Source: Bifidobacterium primatium
Lineage (GTDB): Bacteria; Actinomycetota; Actinomycetes; Actinomycetales; Bifidobacteriaceae
Length of the DNA stretch: 64,000 bases
Reading direction: 5' to 3'
NCBI RefSeq assembly: GCF_002802875.1
Contig: NZ_PEBI01000001.1
Coordinates: 893,830-957,829 of the forward strand
Shown: positions 25,352 to 34,243 of the stretch, in pieces
How the letters are laid out: the number at the start of each line of letters is the position of its first letter
Position numbering within the stretch: position 1 is the first letter of the stretch
Notes under the pieces: generated by a model
Told to the model about the DNA's origin: nothing
The model's input: the letters and a program-made list of their open reading frames with translations, nothing else
Database searches by the model: none
Program-made: the position numbers and the translations under genes

Positions 25352-28300
25352 TCATATGCTGAAAACCGGGCCGCTGAAGGACGCCGAGGGCGACGAGGAG
25401 CCGTCGTAGCCGCCGCTGGCGGGGGTCTGGTACTGCTCCCTGATCTCCAGGCACTGGCGCACGTCGTTTTCGAGGGACGCCGCCCTGACCAGCCTTCCCT
25501 CGTCGCGGCCCTCCGTGAGGTCGGCGGCGTGTTCGACGTACGCGTCTCGCATGGTCATCTCCCAGCTGGACCGCACGTCCATGTCGTGCTCGTACTGCAG
25601 GGCGGCCTGCTCCATACGCTTCGGCCCCATGGCCTCCAATTGCTTCCGGCTGAGTCGTTCGACCGGCTTCACCTGTTCGTCGATGGCCTCGCCGAGCGTC
25701 ATGACGCCGCCGTCCTTCATGCCGTATTCCCAGCCCCACATGCGGTTGCCGGGATCCCGGCGCTTCATCTCGGCCAGGGCCTCGCGCAGTCCCGGTTTCA
25801 CGCTGAGACGCGGCCGCCAGTCATACCACCATGACGGCATGGAAGGGTAGTCGCCGGGCTCTTCGTAGAACTTCCGGGATCGAATACGCTCGTAATCATC
25901 CTGGTAGTTCCGCATCAGGCCGTACGACCACGGCGCGAACTGCCGGCTTTCCTCGCTGGGCGTGTCGACGATGCGTTCGTATCGTTCGATGGCCGGCTGC
26001 TGCACGTACCGGCGCAGCACCTTGAGGGCCGCGTCGTCGACCACGCCCCGTGCCGCCGCCTCACGTCCGTCCGCCACGGCCTGTTCCAATACGGCGATGT
26101 CACGCGCCCTCGCCACGGCCCTGTCGTGAAGGATGGGCCTCTCCTCGGTGGCCCGCAGGCGCTCCAGCGCCTTTCGGTAGATCCGCGCCCTGCAATACCA
26201 GATGGCCTCGTTCTCCCATGCGGCCCTCCACGCGCCCGTCGGCGGGTCGCGGAACGGCAGGGGCACGCGGTCGAGCGTCCCCCGCCCGGAGGACACGACC
26301 GGCATGTCCGCGTGCATGTCCAGTCCGTCACGGGGCGCCGTGATCGGACCGCAGCAGTACGCGTGCATGGCCTCCCGCCCGTTCATGGCCTTGACCGGGT
26401 CGGGGCGGCCGTGTCTCCAGTCGTTGGGTTCGCCCAGTTCCGCAAGCGTTCCTTGCAGCCTCGACTCCGCCTCGATCACGGCGGGGTCGTGGCCGATGAC
26501 GTAATCGCGGTTCGCCCTCTCCCGCCGTTTCTCCTGCTCGCTGGGATGGTTGGGGTTCTCGTATTCGACCGGCCGCACCCCCCACCGCGTGTGGAACTCG
26601 TCGCGGACGCGCGCGATTCTCCTGTCGAAGCCGTCCAGTTCCTCCCGCCACTGGTCGAGTCTCGCCTTCTGCCGTCCCAGCAGGTCGAGGAACGGCTTCG
26701 GGGGACGGTTCATCGACCGCACCCACTTGTCCTGGAGCAGGCCGCTGATACGCGAGTCCCGTTCCAGGACGGCCTCGTCGTAGCGTTCGCCGGCCTGCCG
26801 TTTCGCCTCCTCCAGCCGTTCGCGGTCATTATCGACCCGGCGTTGCAGTTCGACGACGCGCTTCCACGCCCGGCGTCGTCTTCCGTCGGCCCGGCGCTCG
26901 GCCAGATCGGCCTCGTCGAGCGTCCTCCGGTCACGCGCCAGCCCCTTCCTCATGGATTCGGGCGTGTCCGACCATTCCCGTTCATCCACGTATCCGAGGT
27001 CATGCAACGCGATTCCGCTGTCGTCGAGCAGTTCTCGCATCAGGCGCAGGCGCTCCGGGTCGGCCGCCCCGCCCGTGTCGGGCATGCCGAGGTCGGCCGT
27101 GATCTCGGCCCTCGCGTCCCGTTCGAGCTCGGAGACGAGGCCCGTGCCCGTGTCGTTGCGGTAGGCGTCCTCGTACATGGCCTTCATCTGTTTCAGGTCG
27201 CCGGCCACGGCGTAGACGCGGTTCTCGCCCCGTCCTCGTGTCTGCCCGACGTACATGCCGTTCGCGGTCGACGCCTCGTCGAGCCAGGTGACGGACCGGG
27301 CTCCGGTGACGCCCTGGTTGCCGTATGTCGTGGCCGCGTACCCGTATTCCACGGCGTCGGCCACGTAGTCCATGGGCAGGGTCACCATCCGGCCGCCGTC
27401 CAACGGCTCGGCCCGCAGGCCGGTGTCGTCGATGGCGGTGACGCGCCAGCGGCGGCGGTTCGCGACCCCGAGGAACCGGTCGTTGCGTCGGGTGGCTATC
27501 AGATCGCCCCGTCTGACGCGGATGCCGTCGCGGCCCGTGGCCTCCGGCCCGTCGAGCACGCCTTCGTGTTCGAGTCGTGTATGAATGGCGGCGTTCACGG
27601 CCAGCGCCTGCGCGCGGGTGCGCACGCTGACCACGGTGCCCTCGCGCCATTCGGACGCGATGCGGGCCACGAGCCGTTCCGCGTCGTCGAACCGCTCCAC
27701 CAGAGCCTTCTCCCCGACGGGGCGGCGGCATAGGATGTCGAACACGCCTCCGGGGTCCTCGCGGCCGCGCATGCGCAGGGTCAGTGCGGCGTACGCGGGG
27801 TCTCGGAACCGGTGGGTGATGGTCATCTCCGCGTGGCGGGGCGTCTCCTCCAGGGCGAGCTGCAGGACGCCGCCGGCGCCCACGGCGGGCAGTTGGGCGC
27901 GGTCGCCGACCATCCACACCGGGCATCCGTACCGGCCGGCCAGTTCGAGCACGGCCACGGCGACGTCCTGGCCGAGCATGCCGGCCTCGTCGATCACGAT
28001 CGTGCGCGGCCCGTCCGGCCCGTCGAGACGGTATGCGTCGTCCCCCGGCGTGCGGCTGTCCCCCCGCCGCCATATGCCGTGCCCGTCCATGCGCCAGCCA
28101 TGCTCCCAGATGAGCTTCTGCACGCTGTCCGCCGGCAGGTCGAGTTCCCCGCCCAGCACGTTCGCGGCCTGTTTCGACGGGGTCAGGCCGATCACGTCAA
28201 GCCCCCGCACCGCCGCCTTGAGCATGGTGGTCTTGCCGGTGCCGGCCGCGCCCTCGACGACCTTCAGCCCGCCGCCCGAACGCAGGTATCCCACGGCCGC

Positions 28301-29626
28301 GCGCTGCTCCCGGTCCAATCCCCGCACCGTCTCCCCGTCCAGCGGCGGCACGGCCGTGGCGGGGCCGGCGGCGTTCAGGCCGAGCAGCAGGGAGCGGATG
28401 CGCTGCTCGCGCTCCAACACGAGCGGCGACGTGTAACGGCGATGGTAGCCCCGGTCCGGCGCGCCCATGCCGGCCGCGAGGTCCATGCTGCCCCCGACCG
28501 CGCGGGCCGCGATCGCCCCGATACGGTCCATCATGCCCAGCACGTCGTAGCGGCGTTCGCCCAGTATCGTGACGACCTCGGCCTCGACCTCCCAGCGCGA
28601 ATACGCGCTCCGCCCCCTCGCCACGAGCCGGTCCACGGCCAGGCGGGACACCTCCACGTCGTCGATCAGGGCCGGGTCCGGGGCCACGGGCGCGGGCAGC
28701 GGCGGCAGGTCGGGAAGACGGCCGAACTCCGCCAGCCACTCCCCCACGCCCTTCTCCCCCGTCTTGGCGGGACGCCCCTTCTTCCACGCCAGCCGTCGGA
28801 ACGCGTGCAGGGTGCGCGCCGGCGGCATCTCGTCCGGGTCGGCCCCGTTGCGCTCCCGCCATTCCGCGATCAGCCGGTCGAGCTCATGTTCGGCCTGGTC
28901 GCGCCGCTTCGACGCCCTCGCCGCCATGTCCTCCAGTTCGGGCACCGAACCATCCGCCATCAGCGTCAGCCCGTGCGCCGCGAACAGCCGCCGGTACTCG
29001 ATGTCGTTCGCCATGCCGTACGTCTCCAACGCCGCCAAAAGGGGCGCGAGCTCCCGCATCGGCTTCGTGCGGAACGCGTGCCACCGGCCGTCCGGCCCCT
29101 TCGTCCGGTTCACGACCACCGTGTGCAGATGCAGATGCGGGTCCCCCGCACGCGACGTGTGATGCACCGCCACCGCAGCCTCCATGCCCAGGCCATGCAC
29201 GTCCACCTGCTCGCCCCGGCCGCCCACACGCGTCACCAGACGCGACGCCAGCACCCCAATCTTCCGCTCGTTGACCAGACGGGCCCGCGACTCCACCGCC
29301 CCGCGCAGGGACGCGTCCCCCAACGCCCACGCCAGCGACTGGGCCTTGCCCACCGTGAACGTCCAATCCGCTGCCAGCACCGAATTCGCCCGCACCACGC
29401 CACGCCTCTCCACACCATCCGCACTGCGGAAACGCAGCAGGTTCGAGAACCCGTCCCGCTCCAGATCACGCCGGGCCGTCAGCGCCCCTCCGGCGTCATA
29501 CGACAACCCCATCACACGGCCCACATACCCCGGATACGCCTCGGCCGCATCCCAGTAATACGACGCCACCGCCGACGACGAGCCCGAAGCCGACGCATGG
29601 ACCAGCCGGAAACCATACACCACCAC
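25352..29626 (-). CDS. MobF-family conjugative relaxase-helicase (TrwC/TraA type)
   Basis: The protein has about 1424 residues from a GTG near 29626, and the start is uncertain. The N-terminal relaxase domain has the catalytic tyrosine pair SYYWDAAEAYPG and the metal-binding histidines in HHTSRAGDPHLHLHTVVVN. A RecD-like helicase follows with Walker A GAAGTGKTT and Walker B IVIDEAGM, then YGNQGVTGARS and a long charged C-terminus with coiled-coil-like stretches. MobF enzymes nick oriT and unwind the transferred strand. An in-frame extension to ATG 29746 has no ribosome site. No T4SS or coupling protein is encoded nearby, so the element is mobilizable rather than self-transmissible. Confidence 0.9.
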   Translation of the reverse strand: MVVYGFRLVHASASGSSSAVASYYWDAAEAYPGYVGRVMGLSYDAGGALTARRDLERDGFSNLLRFRSADGVERRGVVRANSVLAADWTFTVGKAQSLAWALGDASLRGAVESRARLVNERKIGVLASRLVTRVGGRGEQVDVHGLGMEAAVAVHHTSRAGDPHLHLHTVVVNRTKGPDGRWHAFRTKPMRELAPLLAALETYGMANDIEYRRLFAAHGLTLMADGSVPELEDMAARASKRRDQAEHELDRLIAEWRERNGADPDEMPPARTLHAFRRLAWKKGRPAKTGEKGVGEWLAEFGRLPDLPPLPAPVAPDPALIDDVEVSRLAVDRLVARGRSAYSRWEVEAEVVTILGERRYDVLGMMDRIGAIAARAVGGSMDLAAGMGAPDRGYHRRYTSPLVLEREQRIRSLLLGLNAAGPATAVPPLDGETVRGLDREQRAAVGYLRSGGGLKVVEGAAGTGKTTMLKAAVRGLDVIGLTPSKQAANVLGGELDLPADSVQKLIWEHGWRMDGHGIWRRGDSRTPGDDAYRLDGPDGPRTIVIDEAGMLGQDVAVAVLELAGRYGCPVWMVGDRAQLPAVGAGGVLQLALEETPRHAEMTITHRFRDPAYAALTLRMRGREDPGGVFDILCRRPVGEKALVERFDDAERLVARIASEWREGTVVSVRTRAQALAVNAAIHTRLEHEGVLDGPEATGRDGIRVRRGDLIATRRNDRFLGVANRRRWRVTAIDDTGLRAEPLDGGRMVTLPMDYVADAVEYGYAATTYGNQGVTGARSVTWLDEASTANGMYVGQTRGRGENRVYAVAGDLKQMKAMYEDAYRNDTGTGLVSELERDARAEITADLGMPDTGGAADPERLRLMRELLDDSGIALHDLGYVDEREWSDTPESMRKGLARDRRTLDEADLAERRADGRRRRAWKRVVELQRRVDNDRERLEEAKRQAGERYDEAVLERDSRISGLLQDKWVRSMNRPPKPFLDLLGRQKARLDQWREELDGFDRRIARVRDEFHTRWGVRPVEYENPNHPSEQEKRRERANRDYVIGHDPAVIEAESRLQGTLAELGEPNDWRHGRPDPVKAMNGREAMHAYCCGPITAPRDGLDMHADMPVVSSGRGTLDRVPLPFRDPPTGAWRAAWENEAIWYCRARIYRKALERLRATEERPILHDRAVARARDIAVLEQAVADGREAAARGVVDDAALKVLRRYVQQPAIERYERIVDTPSEESRQFAPWSYGLMRNYQDDYERIRSRKFYEEPGDYPSMPSWWYDWRPRLSVKPGLREALAEMKRRDPGNRMWGWEYGMKDGGVMTLGEAIDEQVKPVERLSRKQLEAMGPKRMEQAALQYEHDMDVRSSWEMTMRDAYVEHAADLTEGRDEGRLVRAASLENDVRQCLEIREQYQTPASGGYDGSSSPSASFSGPVFSI

Positions 29627-30312
29627 GCACCACCACCCCGACCAAGCCGGCCACAAGACCCCGCACCTACCAACGGTAGGCAGAGCACATTCCCTATATG
29701 CGTTGAATCGTATGGTCTTCGTCCATATGCTGCTGGTACAAGACATAGTTGGATTTCATGGACTACTTTTCGATGACAATGGGTTATATCAATGGCATGT
29801 CGCCATCCATTTCCCCGTGTGCTCTTCAAGCGATACGAGGAAATGACACGAACCGACTGACATTGAAGTGTAGAGACATGCAATAGCAAATGGGTGGCGG
29901 AGGGAATTCCTTCCGCCACCCATATCCAGAAACGGGCCGGTTAAGCCCAGCGGCTTCGACTCCGTCCGGTCAAGTCTTAGGTGCAGGCCTTCAAAACACC
30001 GAACAGGTGGAACTGTCTCCGCCACCACTTCCATTATCCATCATCATCCGACACGGCGGTTACGCGGTCGGAAAAACAAGAACTCTTATCCATGAGTGAC
30101 GAACCATATAATCGGCCAGTTTGACTCTTCCGGTTTGCTTCAAACCTCATGTTTTCCAGTACGCGGAAGCATTCCCTGCCCCTTGGAACGCCGGATGCCG
30201 GCCTTTCACCCGCTAAAGTGGGATGCGGCTCTGCCTCCGACGTGGAACTCGGACGTGGAGCGGCGGAATCGTTCCGTCAACATCCAGAAACAAACAGGTA
30301 AGGAGAAGTCTC
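29627..30312. other. Non-coding region with 30-bp palindrome, candidate oriT
   Basis: No supported gene is seen in this stretch. A near-perfect palindrome with arms GGGTGGCGGAGGGAA (29892-29906) and TTCCTTCCGCCACCC (29907-29921) stands out. A related GTCTCCGCCACCAC occurs near 30018. Its position directly upstream of a MobF relaxase is where oriT is usually found. The nic site is not identified. Confidence 0.4.
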
Positions 30313-30480
30313 ATGAAGACCAATCCGCAGGGGCCGCATGACGGCTCATCACAGTTCACCATCATCGCTACGGCCTCGACCGTGGCCCTGGCCGGGCAGA
30401 TGTCGCCGACGCTCGCATGGATCGCTTTCATGGCGGTTCTCGCGTACGCCGCGGTATCCGACTGGCGTGAACGCAGGTAG
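30313..30480 (+). CDS. Small single-pass membrane protein (55 aa)
   Basis: MKTNPQGPHDG is followed by one hydrophobic helix (about residues 18-45) and a basic end, DWRERR. AAGGAG lies 8 nt before ATG 30313, and a strong terminator follows, so this is a genuine short transcript unit of the element. The function is unknown. Confidence 0.65.
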   Translation: MKTNPQGPHDGSSQFTIIATASTVALAGQMSPTLAWIAFMAVLAYAAVSDWRERR

Positions 30481-30498
30481 GCCGGCATAGCCTCTGTC

Positions 30499-30536
30499 GG
30501 CGGCCGCAGCCTGTGGGCTGCGGCCGCCTTCCTTTT
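30499..30536 (+). terminator. Intrinsic terminator after the small membrane protein
   Basis: A 13-bp perfect stem (GGCGGCCGCAGCC / GGCTGCGGCCGCC) with loop TGTG is followed by TTCCTTTT. Confidence 0.9.
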
Positions 30537-30550
30537 GACCGGTATCATGC

Positions 30551-31627
30551 TCAGCCGTTGGTGTTCCTCAGGAATGTCTCACGTGCTTCATCAGCGGAAG
30601 AGTATCGCTCGGTCAGATACCAGATGGTGCGGGCGGCCGTCTCCCGGAGTCGGGCCGTTTTGACCAGTCCCATTCTTTCGAGCTGCTGCCGGGCGCGGGT
30701 CAGCCGTTTCACGTCCGACTCCCGTTTTCCGTGGCAGGCCTCGATGATCTCGCTCCTCAACGCGACCCCTCCTTTTTTGAGCAACGCCTCGTAGACCTCG
30801 TGCATGGCGTCACTCAACGCGTCGGGGTCCACGGCCTTGTCCAGCGCATATTGACGTGCGAGAATCTCGTTCAGGTCCTCGCCGGGGGCCTCGCACACGT
30901 TCTCAGCGATGGCGAATCGGGCGGGTTCGCCGTTGATGATGCGCGTGATCTCCTTGATATCGTAGGCGTATACGGCCCCGGCCCGGCCTTCGTTCGCTTT
31001 GGTCACCTCGAGAAGATGCTTGCGCCGGCTCTCGTCGAAGACGAATCCGATCGCCTGCCTGGCACCGTTGCGCCAGGCCGCCGATCCGATGTACGAGTCC
31101 TTGAGGGAACGTGGCTTACGGTTGCAGTGACTGACCATCACGATGGCCAGATCGTGTTTGACCGCGAAGGCGCTGAGGCTGACCATGACCTTGTTGACGT
31201 CGTCCTGACTATTGCTGTTCTTACGGCCGATGTATTCCGTGACGGGGTCGAATATCACCAGACGGACGTCGTTGTCGTCGACGTATCGGCCGAGCTCTTT
31301 TTCCAGATTTCGGCAGATGTCCAGATTGTAGTCGGCCCCCAATAGTGTCAGCCGGCTGGTATCGGCTCCGCAGGCTTCGAGTTTCGCACGCATCGCCCCG
31401 GGCTCGGTCTCACGGTTCAGGATGATGACGTCCTTGCCCTGCCCGTCATATACGCCTTCCGCCTTGCCTAGGGTAACCTGGGTGGCCAGCCAGTTGAAAA
31501 ACGTGGTCTTGCCGACTCCCCCGTCCCCGTAGGCCAGGGTGACGGCCCTGAGCGGGATGAACGGGGCCAGCCATCTGACAGGGGCCGATGGCTGTATTTG
31601 GTTGGCTTTCACTAGTTTGCTGTTCAT
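30551..31627 (-). CDS. RepA-like RecA-fold ATPase (plasmid/ICE replication type)
   Basis: The protein has 358 residues. Walker A GDGGVGKT (34-41) follows the AAA_25-type start VRWLAPFIPLRAVTLAYG. The Walker B region is VRLVIFDPV and a sensor-like VMVSHCNRK follows. The C-terminal 90 residues form a predicted winged-helix region (LRSEIIEACHGKRESDVKRLTRARQQL). These proteins are hexameric helicases related to RSF1010 RepA and are common in plasmids and integrative elements. Iteron-like repeats lie directly upstream. It may support autonomous replication of the excised circle; that is inference. Confidence 0.82.
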   Translation of the reverse strand: MNSKLVKANQIQPSAPVRWLAPFIPLRAVTLAYGDGGVGKTTFFNWLATQVTLGKAEGVYDGQGKDVIILNRETEPGAMRAKLEACGADTSRLTLLGADYNLDICRNLEKELGRYVDDNDVRLVIFDPVTEYIGRKNSNSQDDVNKVMVSLSAFAVKHDLAIVMVSHCNRKPRSLKDSYIGSAAWRNGARQAIGFVFDESRRKHLLEVTKANEGRAGAVYAYDIKEITRIINGEPARFAIAENVCEAPGEDLNEILARQYALDKAVDPDALSDAMHEVYEALLKKGGVALRSEIIEACHGKRESDVKRLTRARQQLERMGLVKTARLRETAARTIWYLTERYSSADEARETFLRNTNG

Positions 31628-31644
31628 GATTATCCCGTATATAC

Positions 31645-31717
31645 ATGTCCTAAGTGGGTTAAGTGTCTCAAGTCAATGTTTTCAACGACTGTTGCATGTC
31701 CTAAGTACGTCCCAAGT
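31645..31717 (-). repeat. Inverted set of the ACTTAGGACAT repeats upstream of the RepA-like gene
   Basis: On the minus strand ACTTAGGACAT occurs at 31645-31655 and 31696-31706, with variants at 31663-31673 and 31707-31717. A weaker copy lies near 31741. They occupy the promoter region of the RepA-like gene, so binding could control replication and expression together. Confidence 0.6.
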
Positions 31718-31811
31718 AGATTCGGAACACGTCGCAACTGACATGTATACTAAGTTTGGTTGGTTTTCGATAACTGATTTTTGAAATGCCGCTGTGTCAG
31801 CAGCGGCATTT

Positions 31812-32036
31812 TTATCGCAGTTCAGCAGTGGAGATGTGTTCATTGGCGGCCAGCCAATCATCAACGTCTGAACGACGGTAGATAACCAGCTTGGACGACG
31901 GCTTGATGAACTTCGGTCCTTTACCCGTATAGCGCAACTGCGCAGCAAGCGCTCGGGTCATCCCTGGCACATATTCGCAGAATTCTTTAATGTTCAAGAA
32001 CTGGGCTGAATTTGATGATTGCGTCGCATTATCCAT
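31812..32036 (-). CDS. AlpA/excisionase-like helix-turn-helix protein
   Basis: The protein has 74 residues. The LNIKEFCEYVPGMTRALAAQ region and KLVIYRRSDVDDWLAANE match the winged-helix MerR/AlpA-type excisionase fold, in which the C-terminal RRSDVDDWL is typical. It is divergent from the XRE gene across a short operator region and upstream of the RepA-like gene. It probably controls excision or replication. Confidence 0.78.
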   Translation of the reverse strand: MDNATQSSNSAQFLNIKEFCEYVPGMTRALAAQLRYTGKGPKFIKPSSKLVIYRRSDVDDWLAANEHISTAELR

Positions 32037-32052
32037 AATTACTCCTTTTCAA

Positions 32053-32090
32053 TACGAAATCGTAGAGATTTTTTTCCATACGATATCGTA
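32053..32090. promoter_or_regulatory. Two palindromic operators TACGAAATCGTA / TACGATATCGTA
   Basis: Perfect or near-perfect 12-bp palindromes lie at 32053-32064 and 32079-32090, centres 26 bp apart. They sit between the divergent AlpA-like and XRE genes. They are the likely binding sites of the XRE protein and could form the element's lysogeny-type switch. Confidence 0.7.
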
Positions 32091-32147
32091 TGTATTATTT
32101 TAATCACAAAAAGTCCAATTCCTTCAGGGAAGGGCGGCAAGGATAAT

Positions 32148-32633
32148 ATGGGCTCCATGAACAATGATGACGCCAACATTATCGTCGGGCAGAACTTAGC
32201 GCGCCTTCGCGAGAATAGGAACCTCAGCCTCGAAGACGTCGCACGACTCATGCGACAGCAAGGGTATAAATGGAAAAAAGACACCGTTTACACTATCGAG
32301 CAAGGCCGTAGAGCATTGAAAATCGCCGAAGCCCACGATCTGCTGGGCTGCTTAGGCGAAGACCCGACAGACATAGGCAGTCTTTTCCGGAGGAACAACG
32401 AGCATATTCTTTCTCTCAAAATCAACCAATTAGATAGTCTCTCCCGAAATATTCAGCGAGAACTCGAACAATTCGAGCAGCAGAAGCAAGTGATTGGACT
32501 CACTATATACGCAGACACCAGCAACGGATATCTTTCGGATGTATTGGCAAAGCATTACGCCGATAGATTTACAGGCATTCTGGACGACATGACGCAGACT
32601 CTAAAAAAACACATTCCTGAATCCAAAGAATAA
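32148..32633 (+). CDS. XRE-family transcriptional regulator of the mobile element
   Basis: The protein has 161 residues from ATG 32148 (AAGGA 4 nt upstream). The helix-turn-helix is in residues 14-55 (LARLRENRNLSLEDVARLM). The rest is helical and may mediate dimerization. Its stop is 12 bp before the integrase start, so the two are co-transcribed. The divergent arrangement and the paired operators suggest a repressor of excision and transfer. Confidence 0.88.
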   Translation: MGSMNNDDANIIVGQNLARLRENRNLSLEDVARLMRQQGYKWKKDTVYTIEQGRRALKIAEAHDLLGCLGEDPTDIGSLFRRNNEHILSLKINQLDSLSRNIQRELEQFEQQKQVIGLTIYADTSNGYLSDVLAKHYADRFTGILDDMTQTLKKHIPESKE

Positions 32634-32645
32634 GCAAGGAAATCA

Positions 32646-33737
32646 ATGACCACAAACGTTTATCCGTACCAAACCACCAAGGGAGAACGACGCTACCGAA
32701 TCGCCTACCGTGATAGCCAACACGTACAACACACAAAACGTGGATTCAAAACGAAAAAAGAGGCCCAGGCATATCTCGCCGAAAAATCGGTCTCCCTTAA
32801 TCAGGGAACCTATACGGATCCTCGCGCAGGTAACATTACCATCGGCGAACTGTACGACGTATGGTATGCGGGAAATAAAACCGTATGGTCCAAGTCCTAT
32901 GCGCACAACATCGACTCCAGCTGGAAAACGCACGTCCAAGGATATTGGTCGGAGCGTAAGCTCAACACAATACAGCATTCCGAAGTACAGATATGGGTGT
33001 CAGAACTCGCCGCCAAGCGGTCGCCCACCATCACCATGCGTGCATTCGGAATCCTTAAAGGTGTTTTTGAAATGGCAGTGGCCGACCACCGTATAGTGGA
33101 GATACCGACGAAGAATGTCAAGCTACCCAAGAAAATAAAACGCCCCCACCGATACCTCACGCACCAGCAGCTTCTCCGACTTGCAAATGCCAGTGGAAGA
33201 TATCGAACCCTGATTCTGGTCCTTGGATTCTGTGGCCCCAGATGGGGCGAAGCCACTGCCTTGCGACCAAGCGACATAGACTTCGTTGCCAACCGCATAT
33301 CAGTCAGCAAAAGCGCTGACTGGATTGGCGGAAAAGTACATGAAGGACCGGTCAAAACCTATCAAAATCGCACCATACCCATGCCTTCCCTCGTCGCCGA
33401 AGCACTCAAAGAACAGATAAAGGGGCTCCTGCCAAATGATCTAGTCTTCACCGACGCTGATGGCCAATATGTGCGGCAGCAGAGCATAGGAAAGAATCAT
33501 GTCAGCTGGTATGCACATGCCTTAAGAAGAGCGGGAATCACCCCACTGAAACCGCATGACCTCCGTCACACAGCGGCAAGTATCGCCATTCGCAGCGGGG
33601 CCAGTCCAAAAGCAGTGCAACGAATGCTCGGGCACCGTTCGGCCGCTATGACCCTAGACACGTATGCCGATCTCTTCGATAAGGAACTCGATGATGTTTC
33701 CTCAAGCATCGACAAACTGCTAAAAGACGAATCGTGA
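32646..33737 (+). CDS. int: Tyrosine recombinase (integrase)
   Basis: The protein has 363 residues. An N-terminal AP2-like DNA-binding region and a SAM-like core-binding domain precede the catalytic domain, with R199 (GPRWGEA, where GLRWGE is usual), H304-x-x-R307 (HDLRHTA), H330 (GHRSA) and Y340 (DTYADLF). The stop lies 122 bp before attR. It catalyses site-specific insertion at tRNA-Leu(CAG) and, with a directionality factor, excision. The gene is more AT-rich than the host. Confidence 0.96.
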   Translation: MTTNVYPYQTTKGERRYRIAYRDSQHVQHTKRGFKTKKEAQAYLAEKSVSLNQGTYTDPRAGNITIGELYDVWYAGNKTVWSKSYAHNIDSSWKTHVQGYWSERKLNTIQHSEVQIWVSELAAKRSPTITMRAFGILKGVFEMAVADHRIVEIPTKNVKLPKKIKRPHRYLTHQQLLRLANASGRYRTLILVLGFCGPRWGEATALRPSDIDFVANRISVSKSADWIGGKVHEGPVKTYQNRTIPMPSLVAEALKEQIKGLLPNDLVFTDADGQYVRQQSIGKNHVSWYAHALRRAGITPLKPHDLRHTAASIAIRSGASPKAVQRMLGHRSAAMTLDTYADLFDKELDDVSSSIDKLLKDES

Positions 33738-33859
33738 CAACATTTTGACAACAATCGGCTTAAATTCAATACCACACAGCAGAATTGACGATGCTCAATA
33801 TCGGCGTATTTTCAATCGTTTCAGCCATTATGTAATCAGCCATGAGTGTTAGCGGAGTT

Positions 33860-33886
33860 TTCAACTCCCCCCGCTCGCACGATTGA
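33860..33886 (+). other. attR
   Basis: Exact 27-bp copy of the tRNA-Leu 3' end (24434-24460). It is followed by a terminator that resembles the one after the intact tRNA. The sequence just before it does not form a tRNA. Confidence 0.93.
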
Positions 33887-33923
33887 AAACCCGAATCATT
33901 GGAATCCCAATGATTCGGGTTTT
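33886..33923 (+). terminator. Terminator at the right end of the element
   Basis: A 17-bp stem (AAAACCCGAATCATTGG and its complement) has an AATC loop and ends in a T-run. It is probably the original tRNA-Leu terminator left outside after integration. Confidence 0.85.
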
Positions 33924-34243
33924 TTCGTTTTTCAACCGACTATGCGCAAGCAACCAGGGTTAGGGTTATAGGCCAAATTGTGTGTCTGAGGGTCTAGTCG
34001 TTTGATGGCCATTCGACTCGGGGGTGGAAGTCGTTCCATTCGATGTATATGAACGCCATCATCCGGATTCCGCAAGCGCATACACCCTTGAATCCACTCC
34101 TGAAACCCTCACCGCTCCCCCATATGCTGAACGGTCGATGAACATGACGCGAAATATTACAGAACGGCGGAAAGCCGCCGCATCACGCATCACGCCACGC
34201 GGGAGAATGGTCTCAGGAAGGTCATGACGACCGAAGGAGACTC
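33924..34243. other. Intergenic region right of the element
   Basis: No gene or RNA is recognised here. GAAGGAG at 34233-34239 serves the next gene. Short open frames in it lack codon support. Confidence 0.4.

Larger units (their letters stand above)
24434..33886 (+). mobile_element. Integrative mobilizable element in tRNA-Leu(CAG), about 9.4 kb
   Basis: It is bounded by a perfect 27-bp direct repeat (24434-24460 and 33860-33886). It carries a tyrosine integrase next to the right end, an AlpA-like DNA-binding protein, an XRE regulator with paired operators, a RepA-like ATPase, iteron-like repeats near both ends, a MobF relaxase-helicase, and two small unknown proteins. No coupling protein or type IV secretion genes are present, so transfer would need a helper. 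Its relaxase genes are GC-rich while the integrase/XRE end is AT-richer, which suggests a mosaic origin. Confidence 0.92.

Noticed and set aside
27812-29776. A 654-codon plus-strand frame over the relaxase gene
   Set aside because: It is the complement of MobF coding DNA. The relaxase has catalytic motifs, this frame has none.
30096-30341. An 81-codon frame in the element
   Set aside because: There is no ribosome site, it overlaps the small membrane gene and its composition looks random.
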